Assembly: GCA_026388665.1 (NCBI GenBank)
Contig: JAPLJJ010000056.1
Coordinates: 1 to 54,823, forward strand
Direction: 5' to 3'
DNA: 54,823 bases
Source of the DNA: Deltaproteobacteria bacterium
GTDB taxonomy: Bacteria; Desulfobacterota; Desulfomonilia; Desulfomonilales; Desulfomonilaceae
The translations under genes and the position numbers were made by a program. Shown here one piece after another: positions 44,939 through 54,121 of this stretch (position 1 is its first letter; the number at the start of each line of letters is the position of its first letter). Below the pieces are notes generated by a model, which did not search any database, had not been told where the DNA came from, and saw only the letters and a program-made list of their open reading frames with translations.

Positions 44939-45859
44939 ATGTCACAGCCAAGATATAGGTCCCTATCCTCGTGGCTCAAAGAGCTTTTTTCGGAGTCAGT
45001 CAGAAAGATTACCATTGACGCTGGTCTTGGGTGTCCGAACCGTGATGGAACGTTCGGTGTGGGTGGATGTATATACTGCAATTCCAGAGGATCCGGTACC
45101 AACGCCCTCAACCAAGGGCAATCCGTTGTTGAGCAGGTTGATCGCGGAATCGAGTTTCTATCCCGACGCTACAGAGCACGGAAGTTCATCGCCTATTTTC
45201 AGTCGTTCACCAATACCTACGGCGATCCGGAACTTCTCAGAGAACTTTATTCCTCAGCTACCACACGACAGGAAGTAGTTGGTTTAGCTATTGGAACGCG
45301 ACCGGACTGCGTTCCCAACGAAGTTCTTGATACACTTTCTGATCTTAACCGTGAAAAACTTGTCTGGCTCGAACTCGGTCTTCAGTCAATACACGAGAGG
45401 ACCTTGGGACTCATTAATAGAGGTCACGGACCTGAAGCTTTCTTAGACGCAACGGAGCGAGCACTCAAGAGAGGATTGTTTGTCGCGGCTCACATCATTT
45501 TAGGGCTACCAGGTGAATCCGTTGATGACATGGTCCTGACAGCAAGAACTGTGGCCCGCTCAGGGATTCAAGGCATAAAGATACATCCGTTATATGTGAT
45601 TTCGGGGACCCCGTTGGAGAATATGTTTCAAATGGGAGCCTACACCCCGATGACTATGGAACAAGCCATAGAAGCGACCTTGACCGTGCTGGAGGTCTTA
45701 CCCAAGGAGATGATCATCCACAGGTTGACATCGGATCCCCACCCCGAAGAACTCGTAGCCCCAGCATGGATGCTAGATAAGAACCTCGTGAGAAACTCTC
45801 TGGCTTCTGAGATGGAGAGACGAAATATTTCCCAGGGTTCAAAGCAGGATAATAATTGA
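44939..45859 (+). CDS. TIGR01212-family radical SAM protein (YhcC-like)
   Basis: About 306 residues from ATG 44939; GTG at 44924 is an in-frame alternative. The characteristic GCPNRDGTFGVGGCIYCNS holds the three cluster cysteines in the spacing particular to this family. AYFQSFTNTYG and GLAIGTRPDCV follow, with the EWLGLQS-type motif (here ELGLQSIHE) and HIILGLPGES further on. The family is widespread and conserved, but its reaction is not well established, and tRNA or cofactor modification has been suggested. It is cytoplasmic and divergent from radA. Confidence 0.88.
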   Translation: MSQPRYRSLSSWLKELFSESVRKITIDAGLGCPNRDGTFGVGGCIYCNSRGSGTNALNQGQSVVEQVDRGIEFLSRRYRARKFIAYFQSFTNTYGDPELLRELYSSATTRQEVVGLAIGTRPDCVPNEVLDTLSDLNREKLVWLELGLQSIHERTLGLINRGHGPEAFLDATERALKRGLFVAAHIILGLPGESVDDMVLTARTVARSGIQGIKIHPLYVISGTPLENMFQMGAYTPMTMEQAIEATLTVLEVLPKEMIIHRLTSDPHPEELVAPAWMLDKNLVRNSLASEMERRNISQGSKQDNN

Positions 45860-45906
45860 TGTTTGGTGAGGCAGCGTCGAGACATTGGTATGAATAGACG
45901 CAATAC

Positions 45907-46113
45907 CTATTCTAAAACGAAGATCACCTCAACCCGAATACGGTATTCCTGTATCTCTCCCGCCTCACACATGACACTCATATCAACAATTTTCATTCCG
46001 GTTATGTTTCTTAAAGTCTTGTTTGCGCGTTCAAAAGCCAGCTTTACCGCCTCATCAAAGCTGTTAGGAGAACCCGCAATTACCTCAGTAACTCGAGCGA
46101 CTCGTCCTGCCAT
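45907..46113 (-). CDS. Dodecin-like flavin-binding protein
   Basis: 68 residues from the ATG at 46113, which follows AGGAGG eight bases upstream; an upstream frame adds 19 residues without support. The segments RVARVTEVIAGSPNSFDEAV, VDMSVMCEAGEIQEYRIRVEVIF and overall size match dodecins, twelve-subunit shells that store flavin or CoA and protect it from light. The conserved Trp that stacks on the flavin in many dodecins is not visible, as the position after VDMS reads VMCE. Flavin binding here is therefore less certain. Confidence 0.83.
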   Translation of the reverse strand: MAGRVARVTEVIAGSPNSFDEAVKLAFERANKTLRNITGMKIVDMSVMCEAGEIQEYRIRVEVIFVLE

Positions 46114-46224
46114 ATTATCCTCCTGACTAGCGTGCCTCACCATGTTAGAGAGTATGGAATCAGGCGCCAACTTGTCAACTACACAAGTTGATCAAGCGTA
46201 TTTTATTAGAGCGGTAGATTGATT

Positions 46225-47044
46225 CTATTCCGCGCGACGTGTCTGTCCTCCACCTGGTCGCCTTGGTTGACGAGTAGAGAATTTTGGTCGCTCCAAAGAT
46301 TTGGAAGCTCCATCACGTCTGGGTTGTGGTTCTTTTTCAAGGAGTTCCATTAGTTTTCTACGTTCCTCTGAGGTTGCCAGTCTCCATGCGCCAGTTTCCA
46401 GGGTCCCTAGAGTAATAGGGCCGAAGCTAATCCGCCTGAGCTTTCTGACTGGATAATTGATCCGGAAAAAGATCCGTTTAATCTCATTTTTTTTGCCTTC
46501 AAAGAGAACCACCTTGAGCCATGATGTGGTTCCCTGCGCGCGCAAAAAAACGCAACTAATATCGCCGACGCGCTGTCCGTCATCGAGTCGCATCCCTCTT
46601 CGAATCATTTTTAGTGATTTCTCGTCCGGCACTCCTCTTACTTTCACAAGATAAGTGCGTGGAATTTTCTTTGAGGGGTGTGTCAACGCCTGTGCCAATT
46701 GGCCATCATTCGTGAGAATCATCACCCCTTCGGCGTCAAAATCGAGGCGACCCCTTGATCTGGCGTGTGACGTCACCCAGACAGGGCCGCTCCTCAGGGT
46801 CTTTCATGGTTGAGACTACGTTTCTAGGCTTATTAAAAATGTAAATTAGTTGCGTAGAGCCCACTCTCTTCAACAATTTGCCATCAACTTTTATGTGATC
46901 CGTCTGAGGGTCCGCCATGAATGCCGGGTCTTGGATCACCTGTCCGTTCACGGTAACTCGGCCTTCCCTTACAACTTGTTCGGCGAATCTCCGGGAACCA
47001 GCTCCGGAGTTACGAATACTCAACTGAAGTTTTTCTTGTGTCAT
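46225..47044 (-). pseudogene. RluB/RsuA-type rRNA pseudouridine synthase, frameshifted
   Basis: From ATG 47044 the first frame gives an S4 RNA-binding domain (GSRRFAEQVVREGRVTVNG) and the start of the synthase domain (IFNKPRNVVSTMKDPEERP). It then breaks at GDVTRQIKG. The catalytic part resumes in another frame: GRLDFDAEGVMILTNDG (with catalytic Asp), then LTHPSKKIPRTYLVKV and IKRIFFRINYPVRKLRRISFG, ending in a basic tail. Compared with the family, the RVYPV residues before GRLD are missing, so a short out-of-frame deletion near 46755-46762 is likely. The enzyme would make pseudouridine in 23S or 16S rRNA. It is inactive if the sequence is correct. Confidence 0.8.
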
Positions 47045-47211
47045 GATTCGTTCCACATCCGTTCGATTAGAATCAGGGACAGGCCTCGGAGCTTGACAAT
47101 CAGAATGCAATATCCCATTTTATGAATATGAATAGAATTAATTGTTTACCTAAGCCAATCGTGTTATACGTTCAGGAAAACTGTTAAGAAACATCGGGAT
47201 CGGAGTTTTTG

Positions 47212-49134
47212 TTGAACAACATATACAAAAATTTGGGGTTGTGGCTTGTCATCTTTCTTGTGATGATCTTCCTTTTTCACCTGTTTAATCAAACAAAATC
47301 TCCGCAAAAGGAAATTTCTTACAGTCAGTTCAGACAGGATATGGACCAGGGGGCCATAAAATCCGTTGTGATCCAGGGGAACCGAATCAAAGGGACTTAC
47401 CTGGATGGGAGCGGAGCGTTCAGGGTCCTCGCTCCGACCGATCCTGATCTGATTCCTTCACTCATGAAGAACAGAGTAGATATACAGGTTGCGCCGGAAG
47501 ATGACAATCCCTGGTATCTCACTGCTCTAATATCATGGCTGCCAATGATATTCCTGATAGCCATATTCGTTTTTTTCATGAGACAAATGCAGGCTGGCGG
47601 CGGCAAGGCCATGAGTTTTGGCAAGAGTCGCGCACGCCTCATTTCTGAAGACCAGAACAAGTTCACATTTGCCGACGTTGCAGGAGTAGAAGAAGCAAAG
47701 GAAGAACTCGAGGAAATAATAGAGTTTCTGAAAGACCCGAAAAAGTTCACACGTCTTGGCGGTAAGATCCCAAAAGGTGTGCTCTTGATGGGCGGTCCGG
47801 GAACTGGCAAGACATTGCTTGCCAGGGCGGTAGCTGGTGAGGCGGGGGTACCGTTTTTTTCAATTTCCGGATCGGATTTTGTTGAAATGTTCGTCGGCGT
47901 GGGGGCTTCTCGTGTTCGTGACCTGTTTATTCAGGGCAAGAAGAATGCCCCCTGTATTATTTTTATCGATGAAATAGACGCAGTAGGACGTCACCGCGGG
48001 GCAGGACTCGGTGGCGGACACGATGAACGAGAACAAACGCTAAACCAGTTACTAGTAGAAATGGACGGCTTTGAAACCAATGAAGGGGTCATATTGATCA
48101 GCGCCACAAACCGACCGGATGTTTTGGACCCAGCATTGCTGCGGCCCGGACGATTTGACCGGCAAGTAGTGGTCCCACCACCGGACGTGAGAGGTCGGGA
48201 AGCCATTCTGAAGGTTCACACTCGTAAGACCCCTATTAGTGATCAGGTGGATCTTCGTTCTATTAGTCGAGGCACACCGGGTTTCTCAGGGGCCGACCTT
48301 GCCAACCTGGTGAACGAAGCGGCCCTTAACGCAGCGAGACTCAACAAGAATATAATTGATATGACCGACTTTGAATTCGCCAAGGACAAAGTACTCATGG
48401 GAGTGGAACGGCGCAGTCTTGTAATCAGCTTGGAAGAGAGGCGTAACACTGCGTTCCATGAAGCCGGTCACGTGTTTGTTGCGCGAAAGGTCCCCGGTAC
48501 GGACCCAATACACAAGGTGACTATTATACCCAGAGGCAGGGCCTTGGGAATAACCCAGCAACTGCCGCTGGACGACCGGCACACTTATGGAAAGGAATAT
48601 TTGCTGGCCCAGATTTCCGTACTAATGGGAGGACGGGCCGCTGAGCAAATTTTCCTCGATCACATGACGACCGGGGCAGGCAATGACATAGCACGCGCCA
48701 CTGAACTTGCCAGGAAAATGGTTTGTGAATGGGGCATGAGTGATGCATTAGGCCCATTAACCTTTGGACAGAAGGAAGAACAAATCTTCCTGGGCAAAGA
48801 ATTATCCCGGCATCGCGATTACTCCGAAAGCACGGCCATCTTGATTGATGACGAAATACGCTCAATCGTGAACCAAAATTACGAACGGGCTCATAGAATC
48901 ATTCAGGCAGACCAGGACACGGTTCGTAAAATCGCGGAGGCCCTACTCGAGAGAGAAACCCTAGATGCTACTCAAATAGAAACCATCATGGAAGGTCGAG
49001 ATTTGCCAAAATTGGAAACCGGACCGGATGAACCACCGTCTGAGCCTCGTGAACCAAGCAACCCGCCGCTGAAAGAGGCGGATCAGACTGTGATTGAGAC
49101 ATCACAAACAGCGCCTGATCCTGAAAACGCCTGA
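47212..49134 (+). CDS. ftsH: ATP-dependent zinc metalloprotease FtsH
   Basis: About 640 residues. Two TM segments (about 8-26 and 103-123) flank a small periplasmic domain. The AAA domain has Walker A GGPGTGKT near 194 and Walker [12 protein letters not shown]. The zinc-protease motif HEAGH is near 416, with the second-zinc ligand region [10 protein letters not shown] later. FtsH degrades damaged membrane and regulatory proteins, including LpxC in LPS makers. Two adjacent TTG codons are possible starts; the one at 47212 has GGAG six bases upstream. The C-terminal tail is Pro/Glu rich. It is followed by folP and acpS on the same strand. Confidence 0.97.
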   Translation: MNNIYKNLGLWLVIFLVMIFLFHLFNQTKSPQKEISYSQFRQDMDQGAIKSVVIQGNRIKGTYLDGSGAFRVLAPTDPDLIPSLMKNRVDIQVAPEDDNPWYLTALISWLPMIFLIAIFVFFMRQMQAGGGKAMSFGKSRARLISEDQNKFTFADVAGVEEAKEELEEIIEFLKDPKKFTRLGGKIPKGVLLMGGPGTGKTLLARAVAGEAGVPFFSISGSDFVEMFVGVGASRVRDLFIQGKKNAPCIIFIDEIDAVGRHRGAGLGGGHDEREQTLNQLLVEMDGFETNEGVILISATNRPDVLDPALLRPGRFDRQVVVPPPDVRGREAILKVHTRKTPISDQVDLRSISRGTPGFSGADLANLVNEAALNAARLNKNIIDMTDFEFAKDKVLMGVERRSLVISLEERRNTAFHEAGHVFVARKVPGTDPIHKVTIIPRGRALGITQQLPLDDRHTYGKEYLLAQISVLMGGRAAEQIFLDHMTTGAGNDIARATELARKMVCEWGMSDALGPLTFGQKEEQIFLGKELSRHRDYSESTAILIDDEIRSIVNQNYERAHRIIQADQDTVRKIAEALLERETLDATQIETIMEGRDLPKLETGPDEPPSEPREPSNPPLKEADQTVIETSQTAPDPENA

Positions 49135-49345
49135 GATTTCACAGGCATGAAGATGGCAGATGTGGTGATCTGGAAGGTAGATGACAACCGGGCTTCCACG
49201 GCTATGCAGTGGGGAAATTGGTTTCTCGTGGCTGCATGGCACCGCTCATGCGTATTCGGGCGCCAGGATTGATACACCGTCACGGAGACCGGCGCTACCA
49301 AGTAAAGACAACGGCGGGCATGGACGACTGCTACTACTATGATGA

Positions 49346-50266
49346 ATGCAGTGTCGGGTCAAAGCCCGATCAATGCTCAAACAAATTCCAAACTTAATGG
49401 CGAAGCAAAACAAATCCCTAATCGATAAATTTTCCAAGCTATTGTTTGAGACGCCCCGGACAAAAGTCATGGGCGTTATAAACACCACCCCTGATTCATT
49501 TTCAGATGGAGGGATTAATTTCGAGTCCGATATTGCGATCTCGAACGGTCTGAGAATGCTCGACGACGACGCCGATATTCTGGACGTCGGTGGTGAATCG
49601 ACTCGTCCAGGATCACTCCCGGTGGACATCGAAGAAGAGCTTCGGAGAACGATCCCCGTAATATCCGGTATTTGCTCTCAAAAGCGAGACGCATTGATAT
49701 CAATAGACACACACCGTAAAGTCGTGGCTGAAGCCGCTCTTGAAGCCGGGGCAATTATTATCAATGATGTGTCGGGTTTCAGAGATGACCCTGAGTTGGC
49801 TTTATTGGCGCGAGATAGTGGGGCTTTCCTAGTGGTTATGCACATGCTTGGAGCGCCTCGCACTATGCAGACCGAGATTCATTATGATTCATTCCCAGGC
49901 GATATTTACACCTTTTTTCAAGAGAGAATTGTCGAATTGGAGAGAATCGGGGTCGCCCCGGAAAAAATTATAATCGACCCCGGGATAGGTTTTGGCAAAA
50001 CATTTGATCAAAACCTTATCCTGATCAACCGACTTAATGAATTCCTGAAACTCGGAAAACCTTTGCTTATGGGACCATCACGCAAGGCATTCATCGGAAA
50101 GATCATAGGTGAGCCGGAAGCTTCGAAGCGTGATACAGCAACAATGGCGGCAATATCGATGTCGATTTGCAGGGGAGCGTCTATCGTGAGGGCGCACGAC
50201 GTAAAATCGACTGTCCAGGTTTCCAGGGTTACTGACGCGATAATCAGAGAAAAGATCGAATTGTGA
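49346..50266 (+). CDS. folP: Dihydropteroate synthase
   Basis: Up to 306 residues. The enzyme joins p-aminobenzoate to dihydropterin pyrophosphate in folate synthesis. The TIM-barrel signatures are VMGVINTTPDSFSDGG near 41-56, DVGGESTRPGS, the ISIDTHRK strand, NDVSGF, IDPGIGFGK and GPSRKAFIGK. The start is unclear: ATGs at 49346, 49373 and 49397 are all in frame and none has a good Shine-Dalgarno sequence, and the family usually starts shortly before the GVINTTP strand. It ends in a GTGA overlap with acpS. A 200-base gap without recognisable features separates it from ftsH. Confidence 0.94.
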   Translation: MQCRVKARSMLKQIPNLMAKQNKSLIDKFSKLLFETPRTKVMGVINTTPDSFSDGGINFESDIAISNGLRMLDDDADILDVGGESTRPGSLPVDIEEELRRTIPVISGICSQKRDALISIDTHRKVVAEAALEAGAIIINDVSGFRDDPELALLARDSGAFLVVMHMLGAPRTMQTEIHYDSFPGDIYTFFQERIVELERIGVAPEKIIIDPGIGFGKTFDQNLILINRLNEFLKLGKPLLMGPSRKAFIGKIIGEPEASKRDTATMAAISMSICRGASIVRAHDVKSTVQVSRVTDAIIREKIEL

Positions 50267-50646
50267 TCGTTGGTATTGGAATAGATTTGGTCAGCGTATC
50301 AAGAATGAAAAGAGTTTTGGACCGGAATTGGGCGGCTCGATTCATTAACCGAGTTTTTACATCAGAAGAGACAGCCCACTGTCTGAAAAGCGCAAGACCT
50401 GAAGAATGCTTCGCTGCCAGGTTCGCAGCCAAGGAAGCCGTCGTCAAGGCCCTGGGGACCGGCTTTACTAGGGGAATAACGCCAGTTCAAATCATGGTTT
50501 GCGGGGGCGAAAGGCAAAAACCGTCCATCGCATTGTCCTCGAATGCCCGTGAAATAGCGGAATCCATGAATATCAACCATACGTCGGTTTCCCTATCCCA
50601 TACCGACGGTATGGCCTGCGCCATTGTTGTCCTGGAAAAGAGCTGA
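50263..50646 (+). CDS. acpS: Holo-[acyl-carrier-protein] synthase
   Basis: 127 residues, standard for AcpS, which moves phosphopantetheine from CoA to acyl carrier protein. IVGIGIDLVSVSRMKRVL opens the protein, with the magnesium-binding Asp in GIDLV. FAAKEAVVKALGTG near 54-67 is the second signature, and SLSHTDGMACAIVV near the end is also conserved. The start GTG overlaps the folP stop (GTGA). It converges with the small leftward gene at 50648, with one base between the stops. Confidence 0.95.
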   Translation: MIVGIGIDLVSVSRMKRVLDRNWAARFINRVFTSEETAHCLKSARPEECFAARFAAKEAVVKALGTGFTRGITPVQIMVCGGERQKPSIALSSNAREIAESMNINHTSVSLSHTDGMACAIVVLEKS

Positions 50647-50647
50647 G

Positions 50648-50929
50648 TTAGTCCTTCTCTATTTCATCCATCTCCTTTTGCCATTCCTTCCAAAACTTTT
50701 TCTCGCACCTGTCGATACACATGAAGTAAAGACGCCAGTCGCTGGTTCCTCCCCCACCCCTGAACATCATATCAATTCCAAATTGATCCTTACAATCTCT
50801 GAGACACATTGTGCGGTCCTGGTCTACGCTTTCATACGAAATCGCAGGGGCCACAAAAAGACCAAAATCCGTCAACAAGATTGCGACCAGCATTGACCCT
50901 ATAATTAGCATGATATTTCTTGTCTTCAT
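50648..50929 (-). CDS. Small secreted protein with twin CX3C motifs
   Basis: 93 residues. An N-terminal signal peptide or anchor (hydrophobic core IMLIIGSMLVAILLTDFGLFVAP) leads to a short mature domain. Four cysteines form two CX3C pairs, CLRDC at 42-46 and CIDRC at 71-75, in helical-looking sequence. The rest is charged (EKKFWKEWQKEMDEIEKD). Twin CX3C helices stabilised by two disulfides are the design of the CHCH/small-Tim-like fold, though spacing here (24 residues between pairs) is wider. Location is predicted periplasmic or membrane-anchored. No known family was recognised. ATG 50929 follows AAGGAG-like sequence. Confidence 0.7.
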   Translation of the reverse strand: MKTRNIMLIIGSMLVAILLTDFGLFVAPAISYESVDQDRTMCLRDCKDQFGIDMMFRGGGGTSDWRLYFMCIDRCEKKFWKEWQKEMDEIEKD

Positions 50930-51069
50930 GGCGCACGCTCCTTATCTTACGGGCCGGGCGGCGTGTTTTGTATTTTCCGAAATCAGGTTACTACATTAAA
51001 TTAGATGCCGCAAATGAGTGGATGGTTCCAAATCGTGGGGATTGCAACCGTAACAATGGAAAAAACGGA

Positions 51070-52233
51070 TTAGATCGCCTGAGCGATTATTACTTTTAGG
51101 TATCTGGTTTCCGGCATGGTCATGAGAGTGGGGTGATCAGGTCCCTGGCCTAACACCTCAAGGATCCTTAGATCTCTGCCGTTACGATAAGCCGCAATAT
51201 TAATTGCCTCTAGAAAATCCGGCAGCCCCATATGACCGGAACATGAACAGGTCACAAATAATCCACCAGGTTTTAATCTCCCAAGGGCCTTCCTGTTGAC
51301 ATCAATGTAACCCTGCCTTCCTTCACGAACCTTAGAGCGACTCTTGATGAACGCCGGTGGATCTAAGACAATCACGTCCCATTGATCTGAACAGTGGCCC
51401 AGGAATTGACCGACATCCTCACGAACGAAGTTGATCTTAGATTCGCAGTGATTCAGACTAGCGTTATCGAAGGCAAGTTCAAGCGCGGCGCTCGAAGAAT
51501 CAACAGCCGTTACCGTATCGGCCCCGGCCTCGATCGCGTTCATCCCCCATGCCCCTGAATAACAATAGAGATCCAGCACGGAAGCGTTGCTTGAAATGTG
51601 TCGCTTCAGGATAGTCCTGTTGAATTCCTGATCCAAAAAAAAGCCTGTTTTCTGACCATTGATCAAATCAGCCACGAAGCTTAGTTTTTCCGATCTGAAC
51701 TCAATCCTGTCAACGTTGGAGCCACGTTTGATTTCCTTGTAAATCGGGACCCCTTCAAGATTCCTAATTGATGAATCATTTCTGAAAACAATTGATTGTG
51801 GAGAGAAAAGGTCGTCTATTGCGTCGACTATCTTATCGAGCAGCAGATCGACCCCGGCAGTGGAACTCTGAACAACAATATGAGGTCCATACCTGTCCAC
51901 GACAAGCCCAGGCAAAAGATCCGCTTCGCCAAAAAAAATCCTGTGAGCCTCGCGATCCCGGCAAAACGCCTGCCTGCTTTGAAAGGCATTTTCGAGCCTC
52001 ATCCGAATAAAATTCGAGTCTATCTCGATTTTTCGTCGTGAAAGAACCCTCGCCGTGATCAGGCTCTTTGGGTTGACGTAAACTACACCAAGGAATTGAC
52101 CGGAGAAATCCATGAGGTCGTAGATCGCGCCGGGGATAAGGTCCTTAACGGGAGGATCTTCAATCTCATTTGAGAAAATCCATAACCCCCCACGTCTGAC
52201 CTTGCGATCGGCCTGTTTCTTGAGCCTAATCAC
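51070..52233 (-). CDS. RlmI-type class I SAM-dependent rRNA methyltransferase
   Basis: 387 residues. The N-terminal PUA-like domain begins RLKKQADRKVRRGGLWIFSNEI, and a central RlmI-type domain has FGEADLLPGLVVDRYG and LINGQKTGFFLDQE. The Rossmann methyltransferase carries VLDLYCYSGAWGMNA (about 211-225) and IVLDPPAFIKSRSKV with the catalytic NPPY-like DPPA. VDVNRKAL-type sequence (here DVNRKAL) follows. Homologues methylate cytosine 1962 of 23S rRNA. It lies 27 bases downstream of serS and is probably cotranscribed. The exact target base is inferred from the family only. Confidence 0.9.
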   Translation of the reverse strand: MIRLKKQADRKVRRGGLWIFSNEIEDPPVKDLIPGAIYDLMDFSGQFLGVVYVNPKSLITARVLSRRKIEIDSNFIRMRLENAFQSRQAFCRDREAHRIFFGEADLLPGLVVDRYGPHIVVQSSTAGVDLLLDKIVDAIDDLFSPQSIVFRNDSSIRNLEGVPIYKEIKRGSNVDRIEFRSEKLSFVADLINGQKTGFFLDQEFNRTILKRHISSNASVLDLYCYSGAWGMNAIEAGADTVTAVDSSSAALELAFDNASLNHCESKINFVREDVGQFLGHCSDQWDVIVLDPPAFIKSRSKVREGRQGYIDVNRKALGRLKPGGLFVTCSCSGHMGLPDFLEAINIAAYRNGRDLRILEVLGQGPDHPTLMTMPETRYLKVIIAQAI

Positions 52234-52260
52234 GTGAATTGTTCCTGACAGGGAAACTGA

Positions 52261-53541
52261 TCATTTGGTTTTCTTCGGTTCTATTCTTTCCCTTCCCCCC
52301 ATGAGTGGACGCAGAACTTCCGGGATCGTGACGCTACCATCAGCGTTCTGAAAGTTTTCGAGCAGAGGAATCATGATCCGGGGCGACGCCACAGCCGTAT
52401 TGTTCAGAGTATGACACGGCTTCGTTTTTCCATCGGAGCTGCGATACCTTATCCTGAGACGCCTGGCCTGAAACTCATGTAAAGATGAACAAGAATGAGT
52501 CTCGGAATACTTTCCTCTACTTGGCATCCATGTTTCTATCTCATGTTTAAGGACTTGGCCCTGGCCGATTTCGCCACTGCAAGCTAGGGCGACACGGTAT
52601 GGCAACCCTAACGCTTGCATTATCTCCTCGGCGTTCTGCAATAATAGCAGATGTTCCCTCATGGAAACCTCCGGGTCATTCGCGCAGATCACCACTTGTT
52701 CAACCTTGTTGAATTGGTGCAGCCTATAAAATCCTTTTGTATCTCGGCCATAGGAACCGGCTTCCCGTCTGAAACAGGTTGAATAGCCGCAGTAACGCTT
52801 TGGTAGTTCAGCCTCATCTAGGATCTCATCCATGTGATACGAAACGAGTGATACCTCGGCAGTGCCGACAAGGTACAGATCATCCTTAGTGACACAGAAT
52901 GTATCCTCTTCGCCCAATGGAAAGAATCCTGTTCCAATCATGGCTTCCCTACGAACCAATTGCGGAACGATCATAGGTTGGAATCCCTTGGAAGCCAAAA
53001 GATCCAGCGTAAACTTGAACAATGCGAATTCGAGTAACGCTCCTTCGTTCTTCAGAAAATACATACGGGCGCCGGCAAATTTGACGGCCCTGGGCATATC
53101 CACTATGTCAAGGCTTTCAGCCAGTTCAAGGTGATCCTTGGGGGTAAAATCAAATTGGGGAGGCTCTCCAACTTTTCTGACAAGAACATTGTCCTCATCC
53201 GAGTCGCCTTCCGGCACCTCCGGCGCAGGCGGATTCGGGACAAAGAGCATAAGTTCTTCGAAACGTTCCCCGAGTTCTTTTAGCGTCGGCTCTTTTTCAG
53301 TCAGACTATCCTTGATAAATTTTATCTGTGTGATCAGTTCATCTCTTTCAGGCCCGGATGTTTTGGAAACATCCTTCGAAATTCGGTTTCTATCCGCCCT
53401 TAGTGTTTCCACCTCGGTCTTCAACCGCCTCATCTCCTTGTCCACAGATAGAAGTTCGTCGATGTCCACTTTCATTCGCTTCTTTCGGACACCTTCTTTA
53501 ACTACTTCGGGATTATTTCGAATAAATGCGATATCTAACAT
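52261..53541 (-). CDS. serS: Seryl-tRNA synthetase
   Basis: 426 residues, standard length. The N-terminal long-helix coiled coil (about 1-105) that grips tRNA-Ser opens with MLDIAFIRNNPEVV. The class II catalytic core has motif 2 CFRREAGSYGRDTKGFYRLH and motif 3 LNNTAVASPRIMIPLLEN. It charges tRNA-Ser and also tRNA-Sec. It heads a leftward pair with the RlmI-type gene and follows the small unknown gene at 53576 by 34 bases. Confidence 0.97.
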   Translation of the reverse strand: MLDIAFIRNNPEVVKEGVRKKRMKVDIDELLSVDKEMRRLKTEVETLRADRNRISKDVSKTSGPERDELITQIKFIKDSLTEKEPTLKELGERFEELMLFVPNPPAPEVPEGDSDEDNVLVRKVGEPPQFDFTPKDHLELAESLDIVDMPRAVKFAGARMYFLKNEGALLEFALFKFTLDLLASKGFQPMIVPQLVRREAMIGTGFFPLGEEDTFCVTKDDLYLVGTAEVSLVSYHMDEILDEAELPKRYCGYSTCFRREAGSYGRDTKGFYRLHQFNKVEQVVICANDPEVSMREHLLLLQNAEEIMQALGLPYRVALACSGEIGQGQVLKHEIETWMPSRGKYSETHSCSSLHEFQARRLRIRYRSSDGKTKPCHTLNNTAVASPRIMIPLLENFQNADGSVTIPEVLRPLMGGRERIEPKKTK

Positions 53542-53575
53542 CTAAATCTCCAATTTCTATTAAAGGCCCGATCAA

Positions 53576-53884
53576 CTATTTTCTAGTGGGCGGTTTAGAA
53601 ATTAGCGCCTTTTTAAAAACAGCCTTCAGGCTATCCGACGGGGTTGACCATACCATTCTTTCCATTCTCGTAATAGGATCATTGGCTTGATCCGTTTCGG
53701 TTTCTTTGTCTTTACCAAACTTGGACTTGATGTAATCTAAGAGTTCCTGCTGCTCCTGGGGTAGCATGTCTGCGTAAAGCCTTTCAAGAGTCTGTCGCTC
53801 GGTCGGGGTAATTGCGCCAGGACCAATCTTCTGAGATGCCTCAAGCCACCTGCGCTGTTTCTGGGTAAGTTCGTTTTCGTTCAA
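53576..53884 (-). CDS. Small hypothetical protein upstream of serS
   Basis: 102 residues, soluble, charged and helix-rich, for example RRWLEASQKIGPG and ERLYADMLPQEQQELLDYIKSK. No signal peptide, cysteines or membrane segment. The C terminus is basic and ends in PPTRK. It is on the same strand as serS with a short gap, so the two are probably cotranscribed. I recognise no family. The regular hydrophobic spacing supports a real helical protein and not a chance frame. Confidence 0.55.
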   Translation of the reverse strand: MNENELTQKQRRWLEASQKIGPGAITPTERQTLERLYADMLPQEQQELLDYIKSKFGKDKETETDQANDPITRMERMVWSTPSDSLKAVFKKALISKPPTRK

Positions 53885-54121
53885 TTATGGTGTCTCCCTG
53901 TAAAGAGGAAATTTGTCAGCCGATTTCTTTTTAAGCATATCCGGTAACTTATCAAATTGGCATTTGTTTAGGCAATGGTTTAGTACCGCTTGTACCACGA
54001 ACTTGCGCTTGGCCTCAATAATAGAATAATAATGTAATCAGCAGTCGATCTGTTGACATCTTTAATACCTCGCGGTAGTCCGTCTATCGGTACAGTGAAA
54101 CTTCAAATCAAGAGAGGCTTG

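Noticed and set aside
49135-49345. Short open frames between ftsH and folP.
   Set aside because: None has a ribosome-binding site or a recognisable domain, so I treat the gap as non-coding with nothing visible.
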